Shown here: piece by piece, positions 21,006 to 27,776 of the stretch
Numbering within the stretch: the first letter of the stretch is position 1
Layout of the letters: each line of letters begins with the position of its first letter
DNA from: a virus
IMG/VR virus record: IMGVR_UViG_3300024255_000121
Coordinates: 1 to 27,776 of that record
Direction: 5' to 3' (one strand)
DNA length: 27,776 nucleotides
Notes under the pieces: generated by a model
Seen by the model: the letters and a program-made list of their open reading frames with translations, nothing else
What the model was told of the DNA's origin: nothing
The model's database searches: none
Made by a program: the position numbers and the translations under genes

Positions 21006-21882
21006 AGGACCAAGTTGTAACAACTACGAGGCCACCGCCGCCCCAGTCACCCCAGCATTGTCCACCTTGACTAGCCCCACTAAATCCACCACCACCAGGG
21101 AACAGAGAAGGTGAAGAACAACATCCTCTGCTGTCACCATAGGAGCAACGACCTACTCCAAAGTTTCTTCCACTTGTCCAAGGACCAACTGGAGAGGATG
21201 CAACTGCAAATGATCTTGAGTGGCAGTTCACATGCTTCAGTTCACCACCGGACAAACCACAAATATAGAATTCGTTTTCTGGATTTGCTGTATCAGGCTT
21301 AGATTGTCCATCAGGCCAAGCAGCAGAGCAAGCAGTAAGACAGTTGGTTCTTTGTGCTATTTTCAGGCAAGCGTAGCAACTCTCAACGCATCTCTGCGAT
21401 GCGAAAGATCCACCTTGCATACAGAAGGTTCCTAATCCACCGCCTAAGACGAAAGAAGGGCACCCATAGAATCCACAACCGGTTCTACCATGGCAACATC
21501 CACAACAAGAACATCTGCTAGTGGAACCAGCACAAAGAGTAAACTGAGTAGATCCAGCGACAAAATGACCACAGTTAGCATACTGCATTTTAGTAGCGTA
21601 ACCGCCGCCTCCGCCGCCCATACCAGGTCCATTACCACAGCAACGACCACCGGCACCTGATCCACCACCAGATACAATTTCAAATTGAATGGTGGTTACT
21701 TTTTCTGGTACGGTCCAAAGGTGGCAGCAACCACCATTACATGGCTCATTATGGCAGCAGTTATAATAAAAGCTTCTACAAACATTACCTGTAGATACAC
21801 CCGTTACTTTGCTTGGACCAATGGTTCCATCAATAACTGCATCATCAGCATCGATTTTTTTATAGGTTTGATAGTCAGCCAT
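21004..21882 (-). CDS. Gly/Cys-rich adhesin-like tail protein, copy A
   Basis: A 292-aa paralogue of the protein at 19342-20223, with 29 cysteines. The N-terminal 110 residues are almost unchanged between copies (same YNCCHN, VPEKVTTIQFEIVSGGG, GGRCCGNG and CSCCGCCHGRTGCGFYGC blocks). Differences concentrate in the middle (SQRCVESCYACLKIAQRTNC against NQKCTVASCYACAKQAQRNNC) and around residues 225-250 (GELKHVNCHSRSFAV against GEFKSYSCHSDDFAI), the pattern expected if these loops touch the receptor. Cys positions are mostly conserved, arguing that they are structural. A CATAAATA late element and a terminator precede it, so copy A probably begins the transcript A - assembly gene - B. Confidence 0.85.
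   Translation of the reverse strand: MADYQTYKKIDADDAVIDGTIGPSKVTGVSTGNVCRSFYYNCCHNEPCNGGCCHLWTVPEKVTTIQFEIVSGGGSGAGGRCCGNGPGMGGGGGGYATKMQYANCGHFVAGSTQFTLCAGSTSRCSCCGCCHGRTGCGFYGCPSFVLGGGLGTFCMQGGSFASQRCVESCYACLKIAQRTNCLTACSAAWPDGQSKPDTANPENEFYICGLSGGELKHVNCHSRSFAVASSPVGPWTSGRNFGVGRCSYGDSRGCCSSPSLFPGGGGFSGASQGGQCWGDWGGGGLVVVTTWS
21653..21717. repeat. 65-bp perfect direct repeat, copy 2
   Basis: Identical to 19994-20058. A second near-identical block (about 75 bp with one mismatch) is shared around 19758-19830 and 21417-21489. Confidence 0.9.
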
Positions 21883-21914
21883 TGTTTATATTCTTAATGG
21901 TGAATTCGTAGTAG

Positions 21915-21922
21915 TATTTATG
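21915..21922 (-). promoter_or_regulatory. Candidate late promoter (CATAAATA) before Cys-rich copy A
   Basis: Minus strand GACATAAATACTACTACG, one mismatch to TATAAATA, 33 bases before the ATG at 21882 and directly after a terminator. Spacing and context fit a T4-type late promoter. Confidence 0.55.
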
Positions 21923-21932
21923 TCATCATAAT

Positions 21933-21958
21933 AAAAATAAGGGAGATTGCTCTCCCTT
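21933..21958 (-). terminator. Intrinsic terminator after the 1220-aa fibre gene
   Basis: On the minus strand AAGGGAGA, loop GCAA, TCTCCCTT (8-bp perfect stem with a stable tetraloop), followed by ATTTTTATT. It lies 19 bases after the fibre stop codon. Confidence 0.9.
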
Positions 21959-21977
21959 GTGGTATCTGTGGTATGAA

Positions 21978-24900
21978 TCAGATAGTGATGATTCTCCATC
22001 CTTGTGATCCATCATAGAACACGAGTTCAAAGGCAGCACCTTCAGTAGATACAACCAAGTCAGCAGAGTCACCCATGATTGGTTGACTATTTCTGCCAAT
22101 CGTAAGGCTATTAGTATCAAATGTCTTAGCAACATCAAAGATTCTAATACTATCACCCTTAACAGGAGATAAAGGTAAAGTGACAGTGAATGAACCACCA
22201 CTAGTATTACACCAAGCTTGCTGTCTATTTGCCAATGTAGTTCCATCAGCACTGACATCTACATTAGCGTAGGCACCTAGAGGCAACCAAGCAGTTCCGT
22301 TATAGAATTCAAATCCATCAGCATCAGTATCGTAGCGAAGACCACCTTCGATCAGATCAATACCAGTCGGACGCCCAGCTTGATTACCACGAGGTGGAAC
22401 AAGAATACCAGAAGTGGTATCCATCTTACCGCGAGTAAGGAATCCACGAACTGCTTTCTCAGTAGGACATGCTTGGTTAGAATCACCAGCCATGAATTCA
22501 TCGGAGGAGAATTCATTAACTGCCTCACCAATCTGACCACCAATAGCACCCAGTCTCAGTTCAGAAAGACCTGACAGGTTGAATGCAGAAGCATCCAAAG
22601 TAGCAGCACCAGTCAACTGGTTAACAGAGAAGAATTCACCAACTCTGAAGTTACCACCTTGGTCAGTAGAAACGAAGAAGATCTTACCGGAATTTTGAAC
22701 ATTAGTCTCATTACCTTGAGAAGCTGTGTTCTCATCAGTATCAGGATAATTAGTCTGTGAAGTGTTACCAGTACCAATCAGAAGGAAATCATGACCCGTG
22801 AGACGCACCTTAGAGAACTTAGATCTCATCGTGAACTCTTGGTTATCAAACGATGCTGGAGAAGAACCTTTTACAGGTGCAATGTTAATCGTCGAACGAC
22901 CAGATGCGAAATCATAATCACTTACGGTTCTAATAATATAAGTGATGGAATCGGAGAATCCCATTCCAACTGTAGTAAATCCAATCGCATCTCCAACAAC
23001 TGGAGTTGTACTCAATCCAGTAACTTCAAATAATCCATCTTTCTGTCCACTAACGGCGTTAGATGCTGATGCAATCTGAATATATCCGGTAGCACCAGCA
23101 CCAACAGAATCTAATTCAATAAATTCTCCAGGTGTGAAGACGGTAGTACCAACACCAACAGCACCGTTAGCGCCATCAGGGTTACCAAATCCACTGTCAT
23201 ACTTAAAGTATAAGATATCAGCAGAGACCTGATTGTTTGTAAGTACAGCGCGAGCTCCTGATACAGTACCACGCATCGTAGCACCAACAGAGAGAGTACC
23301 AGCAGGAGTACCAACTTGAGTTGACATCTTGTCACCGAAGAGGCGACCAGTTCTAGCAACTTCTAGTGTAGAGAATCCAACAGCTACAGCACCGTATGTA
23401 CCATAGGAATTGTTACCTGACAGGGATCTAATTTCAGATCCATCATCAGAAACATATCCAAATGCACAATAATAGGTGAAGGAAGAAACAATCTCAGAGA
23501 GAGCGTCATCTTCTAAGAAGAATCCTACACCACCAGAATGAATATTAGTGAAGGCATCGAACACCATCGATTTACCACCAGATCCTTCTGGTTTTCCTTC
23601 ATGAACACCACCCTCAATAAAGACACCGACAGCACCTTCATGCCCAGTTCCATCAGTACATACATTAGAGAATGCAGTACAATCTTTAATATAAGGTGAA
23701 CGCTCAAGGATAGGAGTTTCGGGATTCAGTCTGAAGTATACGCCACAAGCAGTAGAACCAACACCGGTCTTAACCTGCCACTTATCAGTATTAAAGGCAT
23801 CGTTTACATCATAACTAAAACCTTGAAGTCCACGCATCGTGATTGCCTGAACCGTAGTGGAGTCAGACACGAAGAACATCGTCTGGCGACTGTTAGGAAC
23901 AAGACCCTCGGTAGAAAGACCAGCAGCTGGTTGAACAGTCGTACCTCTCAGAACATCACCAGCAATGGAGAAGTTCTTAGGTAGAGTAATAGGAAGTTGC
24001 TCACTGAATACACCAGCAGACAACTTAAGAATGATAGGAGATACATCAGTAACCTCACCACCACTCACATAAGTATGAGCAATCGTAGAAATACCAACAT
24101 TGGTTACGAAGGTGTCGGAGTCAGTAACGGAGTCAACTTTGAAGAAGAATCCTTGTGTACCATCTGGGAAGATAGTAGTAGTAATACCAGCGTGTTGAAC
24201 AGCGCAAGTGAATCCAATACCCTGTAGCTTAACCTGACCCTGAGGGAACAAACCATGAGAAGCAGCAGTAACTGTTGCAACACCACTAGTCTCATCATAA
24301 ACAAAGTTTGTAACATCCCTTCTGATCTGACCAGCAGTAGAAGCATAAGCGATTGAACCCCAAGCATTGTCAGGGGTAAGACCGGTATTATCATTGCTAC
24401 CCTGCTGGGCATCAACATAGTATACCTTGGTGCGAAGACCAGGATACTGCCACTCAATCTCATCATTAGAAGAGACTCTTAGATATGTACCTTGCGTACC
24501 AATACCCTGTCTCGTAGGACCAGTACCATCTCTAGTAAGCAAGTCACCTTTGGTTGTCAGCAGTGCTGCACTATCACCGATAGCAAATGCTGCCCACATG
24601 GTAACAGCAGTACCAGGTTGAACATTAATGTTCGATGAAGCTACTGAGATGTAAGCAGAAGATGAGAACTCGGCAACATCACCGATCTCGTATACACCAG
24701 AACCACTCCAGGTACTTCTCCAGTTAAATCCTCTGGTTAACAGAGACCAACCATTAGTACCAGTATCAAGGGTAGTAATAGCAGTACCAACTGGTCTATT
24801 GTCTGCAAGAATCTTAACTTGGTCAGCAATATAAGTGTTACCACCAAGGGTTACAATCTCACCACGAGCATAGATTTCATTAGGATCGTAGGTAGAACCT

Positions 24901-25640
24901 GCTCCAGTACCAATACCACCAACAAGAACTGTCCACTGATCAGCGTTTTCGTTTGGTTGAGCACCTAGAGGGTTAGTACCGATAGCAACATAAGATGCAC
25001 CGATGTACTCAACGATGTCTCCTCTTTCGTATCGCCTGTTTGCATTGTAGAGACCTTCATTAGTGAAGGCTTTGTTAAAGTCTGTGAAATTAGATGCTGG
25101 AGGATAGAAACCATCCGAACCTACTCCAGTAGGATCATGGGGGCTAGTAGAAATCCCCTGCATTGAAAAGTCGCTAGCGACTTGGAAGGGAACAGTTGTA
25201 CGATACTCTTGTCCGCCATACTTAATGACATCATTGATGCCATAATAAGTATCAGTTGTAAAAGCACCTCGGAAGTTCAGTCCCTCAGCATAGAGATCCC
25301 AGTATGCTGGGAAATCAGAACTGTACCAGTTGCTTTGTACACCAGTTGACACATGTTGTGCCGTACAGATATATTGATTACCGCCTTCCTTGACGATATC
25401 GTTTACAACATATCCAGTACCAGTTGACCACTCGCCAGCATAGTTCTGACCCTCTGTGTGGAGGTCCCAGTTGGCACTATCGTTTGGAAATCCAGTAGAA
25501 CTGGCATCTGAAGTATGATTTGTTGTACAAACATAACTGCTGGCACCGTATCTAACGATGTCATCAATAATGAATGCGGTAGAAGCTGTCCAGGCACCAC
25601 GCCAGTTAAATTTCAGTCTACCAAGTCTAAATTCTGCCAT
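21978..25640 (-). CDS. Tail fibre with carbohydrate-binding-like repeats and probable beta-helix
   Basis: A 1220-aa structural protein. Residues about 10-352 contain six copies of a 45-55 residue module with the pattern W-x-(T/S)-x5-Y-x-x-x-D-(I/V)-V-x-(Y/E)-G-x-x-Y (for example WTASTAFIIDDIVRYGASSY, WSTGTGYVVNDIVKEGGNQY), the layout of chitin-binding type 5/12 modules. Residues about 405-425 (YYVDAQQGSNDNTGLTP) begin what looks like a pectin-lyase-type right-handed beta-helix, as in phage depolymerases and fibres. The C-terminus has GGLRYDTDADGFEFYNGTAWLPLG, a motif common at the ends of cyanophage fibre proteins. It probably binds, and possibly degrades, host surface polysaccharide. No catalytic residues could be identified. 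Confidence 0.82.
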   Translation of the reverse strand: MAEFRLGRLKFNWRGAWTASTAFIIDDIVRYGASSYVCTTNHTSDASSTGFPNDSANWDLHTEGQNYAGEWSTGTGYVVNDIVKEGGNQYICTAQHVSTGVQSNWYSSDFPAYWDLYAEGLNFRGAFTTDTYYGINDVIKYGGQEYRTTVPFQVASDFSMQGISTSPHDPTGVGSDGFYPPASNFTDFNKAFTNEGLYNANRRYERGDIVEYIGASYVAIGTNPLGAQPNENADQWTVLVGGIGTGAGSTYDPNEIYARGEIVTLGGNTYIADQVKILADNRPVGTAITTLDTGTNGWSLLTRGFNWRSTWSGSGVYEIGDVAEFSSSAYISVASSNINVQPGTAVTMWAAFAIGDSAALLTTKGDLLTRDGTGPTRQGIGTQGTYLRVSSNDEIEWQYPGLRTKVYYVDAQQGSNDNTGLTPDNAWGSIAYASTAGQIRRDVTNFVYDETSGVATVTAASHGLFPQGQVKLQGIGFTCAVQHAGITTTIFPDGTQGFFFKVDSVTDSDTFVTNVGISTIAHTYVSGGEVTDVSPIILKLSAGVFSEQLPITLPKNFSIAGDVLRGTTVQPAAGLSTEGLVPNSRQTMFFVSDSTTVQAITMRGLQGFSYDVNDAFNTDKWQVKTGVGSTACGVYFRLNPETPILERSPYIKDCTAFSNVCTDGTGHEGAVGVFIEGGVHEGKPEGSGGKSMVFDAFTNIHSGGVGFFLEDDALSEIVSSFTYYCAFGYVSDDGSEIRSLSGNNSYGTYGAVAVGFSTLEVARTGRLFGDKMSTQVGTPAGTLSVGATMRGTVSGARAVLTNNQVSADILYFKYDSGFGNPDGANGAVGVGTTVFTPGEFIELDSVGAGATGYIQIASASNAVSGQKDGLFEVTGLSTTPVVGDAIGFTTVGMGFSDSITYIIRTVSDYDFASGRSTINIAPVKGSSPASFDNQEFTMRSKFSKVRLTGHDFLLIGTGNTSQTNYPDTDENTASQGNETNVQNSGKIFFVSTDQGGNFRVGEFFSVNQLTGAATLDASAFNLSGLSELRLGAIGGQIGEAVNEFSSDEFMAGDSNQACPTEKAVRGFLTRGKMDTTSGILVPPRGNQAGRPTGIDLIEGGLRYDTDADGFEFYNGTAWLPLGAYANVDVSADGTTLANRQQAWCNTSGGSFTVTLPLSPVKGDSIRIFDVAKTFDTNSLTIGRNSQPIMGDSADLVVSTEGAAFELVFYDGSQGWRIITI

Positions 25641-25652
25641 TGTAGGTTCTCG

Positions 25653-26003
25653 TTAAACAGGTTCAGAGTATGAATGGGTTCCGTTGACCTGAAGGACTAA
25701 ATATCCATCAGTGTCTAGGTAATAAAAAAGGTTGCGCCTATCAAAGCGTATCTGTTGATATTTATCTTGTGGGTTATTGGCAAGTGCTTTCTGTTCGGTA
25801 GTTTCTTCAACATAATCGTTGTAGTCTCCGAACTCTTCAACCTGCGTTCCATCTAAACGATGAGGATCAAGAGTTTCACTGGTAGATGCAGTGCTTACTT
25901 TGCTAAAGAACAGCATGTCATTTGCATCTCTCCTCAACGCATAAACATAATAACCCGTAGAATCTTTAGGCTGAAAATGTGCGTTACTTAAAGTTAATGC
26001 CAT
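25653..26003 (-). CDS. Conserved cyanophage structural-type protein (116 aa)
   Basis: The protein begins MALTLSNAHFQPKDSTGYYVYALRRDANDMLFFSKV and continues with LDPHRLDGTQVEEFGDYNDYVEETTEQKALANNPQDKYQQIRFDRRNLFYYLDTDGYLVLQVNG. The 'KYQQ.RFD.R...YY.D.DGYLV' ending is one I recall from proteins encoded beside cyanophage fibre genes. It is beta-rich and lacks Cys. The ATG overlaps the stop of the gene before it (TAATG), and the big fibre gene starts 13 bases after it ends, so the three genes form a structural operon. It may be a connector or small tail protein; there is no direct functional evidence. Confidence 0.72.
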   Translation of the reverse strand: MALTLSNAHFQPKDSTGYYVYALRRDANDMLFFSKVSTASTSETLDPHRLDGTQVEEFGDYNDYVEETTEQKALANNPQDKYQQIRFDRRNLFYYLDTDGYLVLQVNGTHSYSEPV

Positions 26004-26473
26004 TAGCTAATGATTCTCCAATAAGTACCTGTCCACAAGAACATAACAGTCACTCCCGAAACATCTAAGTTAACGGGACCATTATCAATGTTGCCAATCG
26101 CATCTTTGAATTGATGCGAAGCTGAGGTCAATATAACATTATTTATATTCCAGTTTTGTCCGCCATCAGCGATCTCAATACTGTCTCCAATAGAGAGATT
26201 GACCACGGGCATTGTAGCGTTAATGGCACCAGCACTAGTGTTCGCAAGATATCTCTTGTTAACAACTAACTGGGTAGTAATAGGACCAGTAAGATCAGTA
26301 TATACAGGAGTGGCACCGGTTGCTGCTTGAGCAACTGTTTCTACATTGTTCCCAGATCTAATATAGATTTTCTGGTCAACTATATTAATAGCCATCTCTC
26401 CATCTTCCAGGTCTACTAAACCAGGAATCTGACCCTGCGTGGTACTTCTTTTTGGTTTAATGCGTGTAGGCAT
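26003..26473 (-). CDS. Short tail-fibre-like protein (156 aa)
   Basis: The N-terminus MPTRIKPKRSTTQGQIPGL...LEDGEMAINIVDQKIYIRSGNN is the trimerising 'R-S...P.L.-GELAIN..D.KLY..' head typical of phage fibres and of major tropism determinant N-terminal domains, which attach fibres to the baseplate. The rest (ANTSAGAINATMPVVNLSIGDSIEIADGGQNWNINNVIL) is a repeated beta-strand segment found in cyanophage fibre C-termini, ending in GTYWRIIS. It is likely a small virion protein that plugs or anchors a longer fibre. A GATAAATA late element lies 29 bases upstream; it is the first gene of the operon leading to the 1220-aa fibre. Confidence 0.78.
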   Translation of the reverse strand: MPTRIKPKRSTTQGQIPGLVDLEDGEMAINIVDQKIYIRSGNNVETVAQAATGATPVYTDLTGPITTQLVVNKRYLANTSAGAINATMPVVNLSIGDSIEIADGGQNWNINNVILTSASHQFKDAIGNIDNGPVNLDVSGVTVMFLWTGTYWRIIS

Positions 26474-26501
26474 TACGACAAAATGAATATGTGACTCATA
26501 G

Positions 26502-26509
26502 TATTTATC
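26502..26509 (-). promoter_or_regulatory. Candidate late promoter (GATAAATA) at a stop codon
   Basis: The minus strand reads TGATAAATACTATG; TGA is the stop of the upstream oxygenase gene. It lies 29 bases before the ATG at 26473 and is expected to drive the fibre operon 26473-21978. Confidence 0.5.
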
Positions 26510-26993
26510 AGAAGTAACTTACCGATAATACAATTCTAGCTTTTTGATCGGTACAAGTGGTACTATGGTGTGGTTCGGATCCATCAAAAAGAACAACTCT
26601 ATTCTCAACACTCTCTACTTTTTTTCCATCTTTAAATCCAGTGTATCCATTACAAGTATTCAAATATAAAACTGCAGTCTTATGATTGTAATGATAATCC
26701 TCATGAAAATCATGTTCAATAAATTTACCACTATTGGGATACAAATTAAATCTTACTCTTATAAGAGCTTTTACATTTAAATAATTTACTAACAAATGAT
26801 CCAGTTCTTTTATGAAAGAACTCTGTGGTTCAAACCGATCAAATACCCTATGAGTAAAAAAGAAATGATTATCATTCATTTCACCTAAGTTAGCAACCTC
26901 TTGACAAAATACCCAAGGGAACTGTGTACTGAATACACTATTCTTTAGATGATCAAAATAGTCTTGCTCCAAATAATTATCAATTATCTTCAT
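26508..26993 (-). CDS. 2OG-Fe(II) oxygenase-like protein (161 aa)
   Basis: The start is placed at ATG 26993 (MKIIDNYLEQDYFDHLK), typical for this family; an ATG at 27005 is also possible. The double-stranded beta-helix motifs are present: EHDFHEDYHYNHKTAVLYLN (H-x-D metal motif, HED), the distal His in DGSEPHHSTT, and the 2-oxoglutarate Arg in KARIVLSVSYF. It resembles prolyl-4-hydroxylase-like proteins frequent in cyanophages. The gene overlaps the end of the upstream oxygenase gene by 14 nt, so the two are translated together. Substrate unknown; the adjacent fibre operon suggests virion proteins as candidates. Confidence 0.82.
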   Translation of the reverse strand: MKIIDNYLEQDYFDHLKNSVFSTQFPWVFCQEVANLGEMNDNHFFFTHRVFDRFEPQSSFIKELDHLLVNYLNVKALIRVRFNLYPNSGKFIEHDFHEDYHYNHKTAVLYLNTCNGYTGFKDGKKVESVENRVVLFDGSEPHHSTTCTDQKARIVLSVSYF

Positions 26994-27573
26994 GGTAGTA
27001 TTCATAGAGGTTAAATGCAATTGACATCCGAGGTTCTTTACCATCACTCAAATTTCTATCTACACCATGAGATAATGATGCAGGAAAAAGAATCATCAAT
27101 CCATCATCAGGTTCGACACTAAAACATGTTTGCTGAGTTAATGATAGATTATGTTCATCTAAATGATGAAAAGTAATACCCCCAGATTTATCTGGTACAT
27201 TTATGTATAGTACCCCAGCTATAGATGATCCAGGATGAGTGTGTCTTACATTATAACAATCAGTATAATTAATATTAAACCACATGTTGGCGAGACGAGG
27301 TTGAAAATGCACCTCGACGAGCTCATTCTTATAGTACACTTCCAACAAACTCGTGATCCTATCACTTAAATAATTTAGAAGAGGGGTAAAGCTTTTCTCT
27401 AGATAAAAATCATCAGGACTTTGATACCCATCAACATTACTTCTATGGTTTGGTTGATAAACTTTAGCATAATTTTCCATCCAATCCATGAAATGATCTT
27501 GAATATCATCAAAGTCATCATCAAAAGATCTTGCCACAACATATGGCAGAATGGAAAAAGAATCTTCAGTCAA
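26980..27573 (-). CDS. 2OG-Fe(II) oxygenase-like protein (TIGR02466 type)
   Basis: A 197-aa protein containing MWFNINYTDCYNVRHTHPGSSIAGVLYINVPDKSGGI, where HTHPGS is the hallmark metal-binding stretch of TIGR02466-like phage oxygenases, then LMILFPASLSHGVDRNLSD with the distal His and PRMSIAFNLYEYY with the co-substrate Arg. The best start is a TTG at 27573, supported by the Shine-Dalgarno AGAGGAG 10 bases upstream; no in-frame ATG lies near. It is linked to the next oxygenase gene by a 14-nt overlap and overlaps the end of the preceding gene by 8 nt. The substrate is not known. Confidence 0.82.
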   Translation of the reverse strand: MTEDSFSILPYVVARSFDDDFDDIQDHFMDWMENYAKVYQPNHRSNVDGYQSPDDFYLEKSFTPLLNYLSDRITSLLEVYYKNELVEVHFQPRLANMWFNINYTDCYNVRHTHPGSSIAGVLYINVPDKSGGITFHHLDEHNLSLTQQTCFSVEPDDGLMILFPASLSHGVDRNLSDGKEPRMSIAFNLYEYYHEDN

Positions 27574-27776
27574 TGTAATTATTCTCCTCTAACCATTCAC
27601 GAGTCATTGGAGTTGGTTCGTAAACTTCCCACATAGAACCAGCAGCACATGCATCTAGTGCAGCCATAGTCATACCTTCGGTCTTACCTGCCCAGGTTGC
27701 TTCTGCTTCCCAAGGTACAGCAGACTTAGGATATGTACGCTCAACCATCTCACGCCACAGCATAGGCACTTCCTCT
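27566..27776 (-). CDS. Unrecognised protein, N-terminus cut by window edge
   Basis: The frame is open from the right edge to TGA at 27568-27566. A GTG at 27769 and an ATG at 27763 are possible starts, but the frame continues to the window edge with sense codons (Glu-Glu before the GTG), so this is most likely the C-terminal ~69 residues of a longer gene. The sequence has MLWREMVERTYPKSAVPWEAEA, TEGMTMAALDACAAGSMWEVY and ends TREWLEENNYID; the Trp-rich, mixed charge composition suggests a soluble protein. I do not recognise it. It overlaps the next oxygenase gene by 8 nt, implying coupling. Confidence 0.6.
   Translation of the reverse strand, partial: EEVPMLWREMVERTYPKSAVPWEAEATWAGKTEGMTMAALDACAAGSMWEVYEPTPMTREWLEENNYID

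Noticed and set aside
19342-21882. Assembly duplication as the cause of the two Cys-rich genes
   Set aside because: The copies differ at many positions across their length and enclose a unique gene, so they are true paralogues and not a duplicated read artefact.
1-27776. tRNA genes, CRISPR arrays, integrase, attachment sites, photosynthesis genes
   Set aside because: No cloverleaf-like sequence, spaced repeat array, recombinase motif or psbA/psbD-type protein was seen on either strand.

Overview
This window is a contiguous stretch of a T4-like myovirus of marine picocyanobacteria (a Synechococcus/Prochlorococcus cyanophage). The T4-type core is represented by the single-stranded DNA-binding protein gp32, the late-transcription coactivator gp33, a PD-(D/E)XK exonuclease, PhoH and ThyX. 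The cyanobacterial host is inferred from DUF1825-like and DUF4278-like small genes and from small proteins that I recall from other cyanophages. All genes but one lie on the minus strand, so transcription runs from high to low coordinates. No tRNA, CRISPR array, integrase or insertion sequence was seen.

Layout by coordinate. (1) 1-3830: the end of a probable tail-accessory gene, a 52-aa gene, then gp32, a DUF1825 gene, gp33, exonuclease, phoH and a small gene. (2) 3830-7000: thyX and about ten small cyanophage genes, a DUF6433-like gene and a glutaredoxin. This block holds near-consensus host sigma70 promoters (a third lies before gp32) and two strong intrinsic terminators; one promoter is embedded in a terminator. 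(3) 7040-13075: two related 2-oxoglutarate/Fe(II)-oxygenase-like genes downstream of a 1646-aa tail/fibre protein that carries an intact subtilisin-type protease domain. (4) 13149-18499: a sugar-nucleotide island that closely matches the ADP-heptose pathway: an HldD-like epimerase (the only plus-strand gene), cupin, HAD phosphatase, HldA-like heptose kinase, HldC-like nucleotidyltransferase, NodU-type carbamoyltransferase and a GT9-like glycosyltransferase. The minus-strand genes all overlap. (5) 18526-27776: three more oxygenases, a duplicated pair of Gly/Cys-rich proteins with 28 and 29 cysteines flanking a probable tail-fibre assembly gene, a 1220-aa fibre with carbohydrate-binding-like repeats, two small structural genes, and a truncated gene at the right edge.

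How it may work together: early and middle genes are read from host-like promoters (TTGACN - 17/18 bp - TATAATAGA). Structural genes are preceded by T4-type late-promoter octamers (NATAAATA), often fused to the stop codon of the upstream gene, and gp33 is the expected partner for these. The distal part of the window is devoted to host recognition: fibres, adhesin-like proteins, a virion protease, several oxygenases that may modify proteins, and a pathway that could make, carbamoylate and transfer a heptose-like sugar. Gene identities rest on motifs and remembered family sequences, not on database searches.
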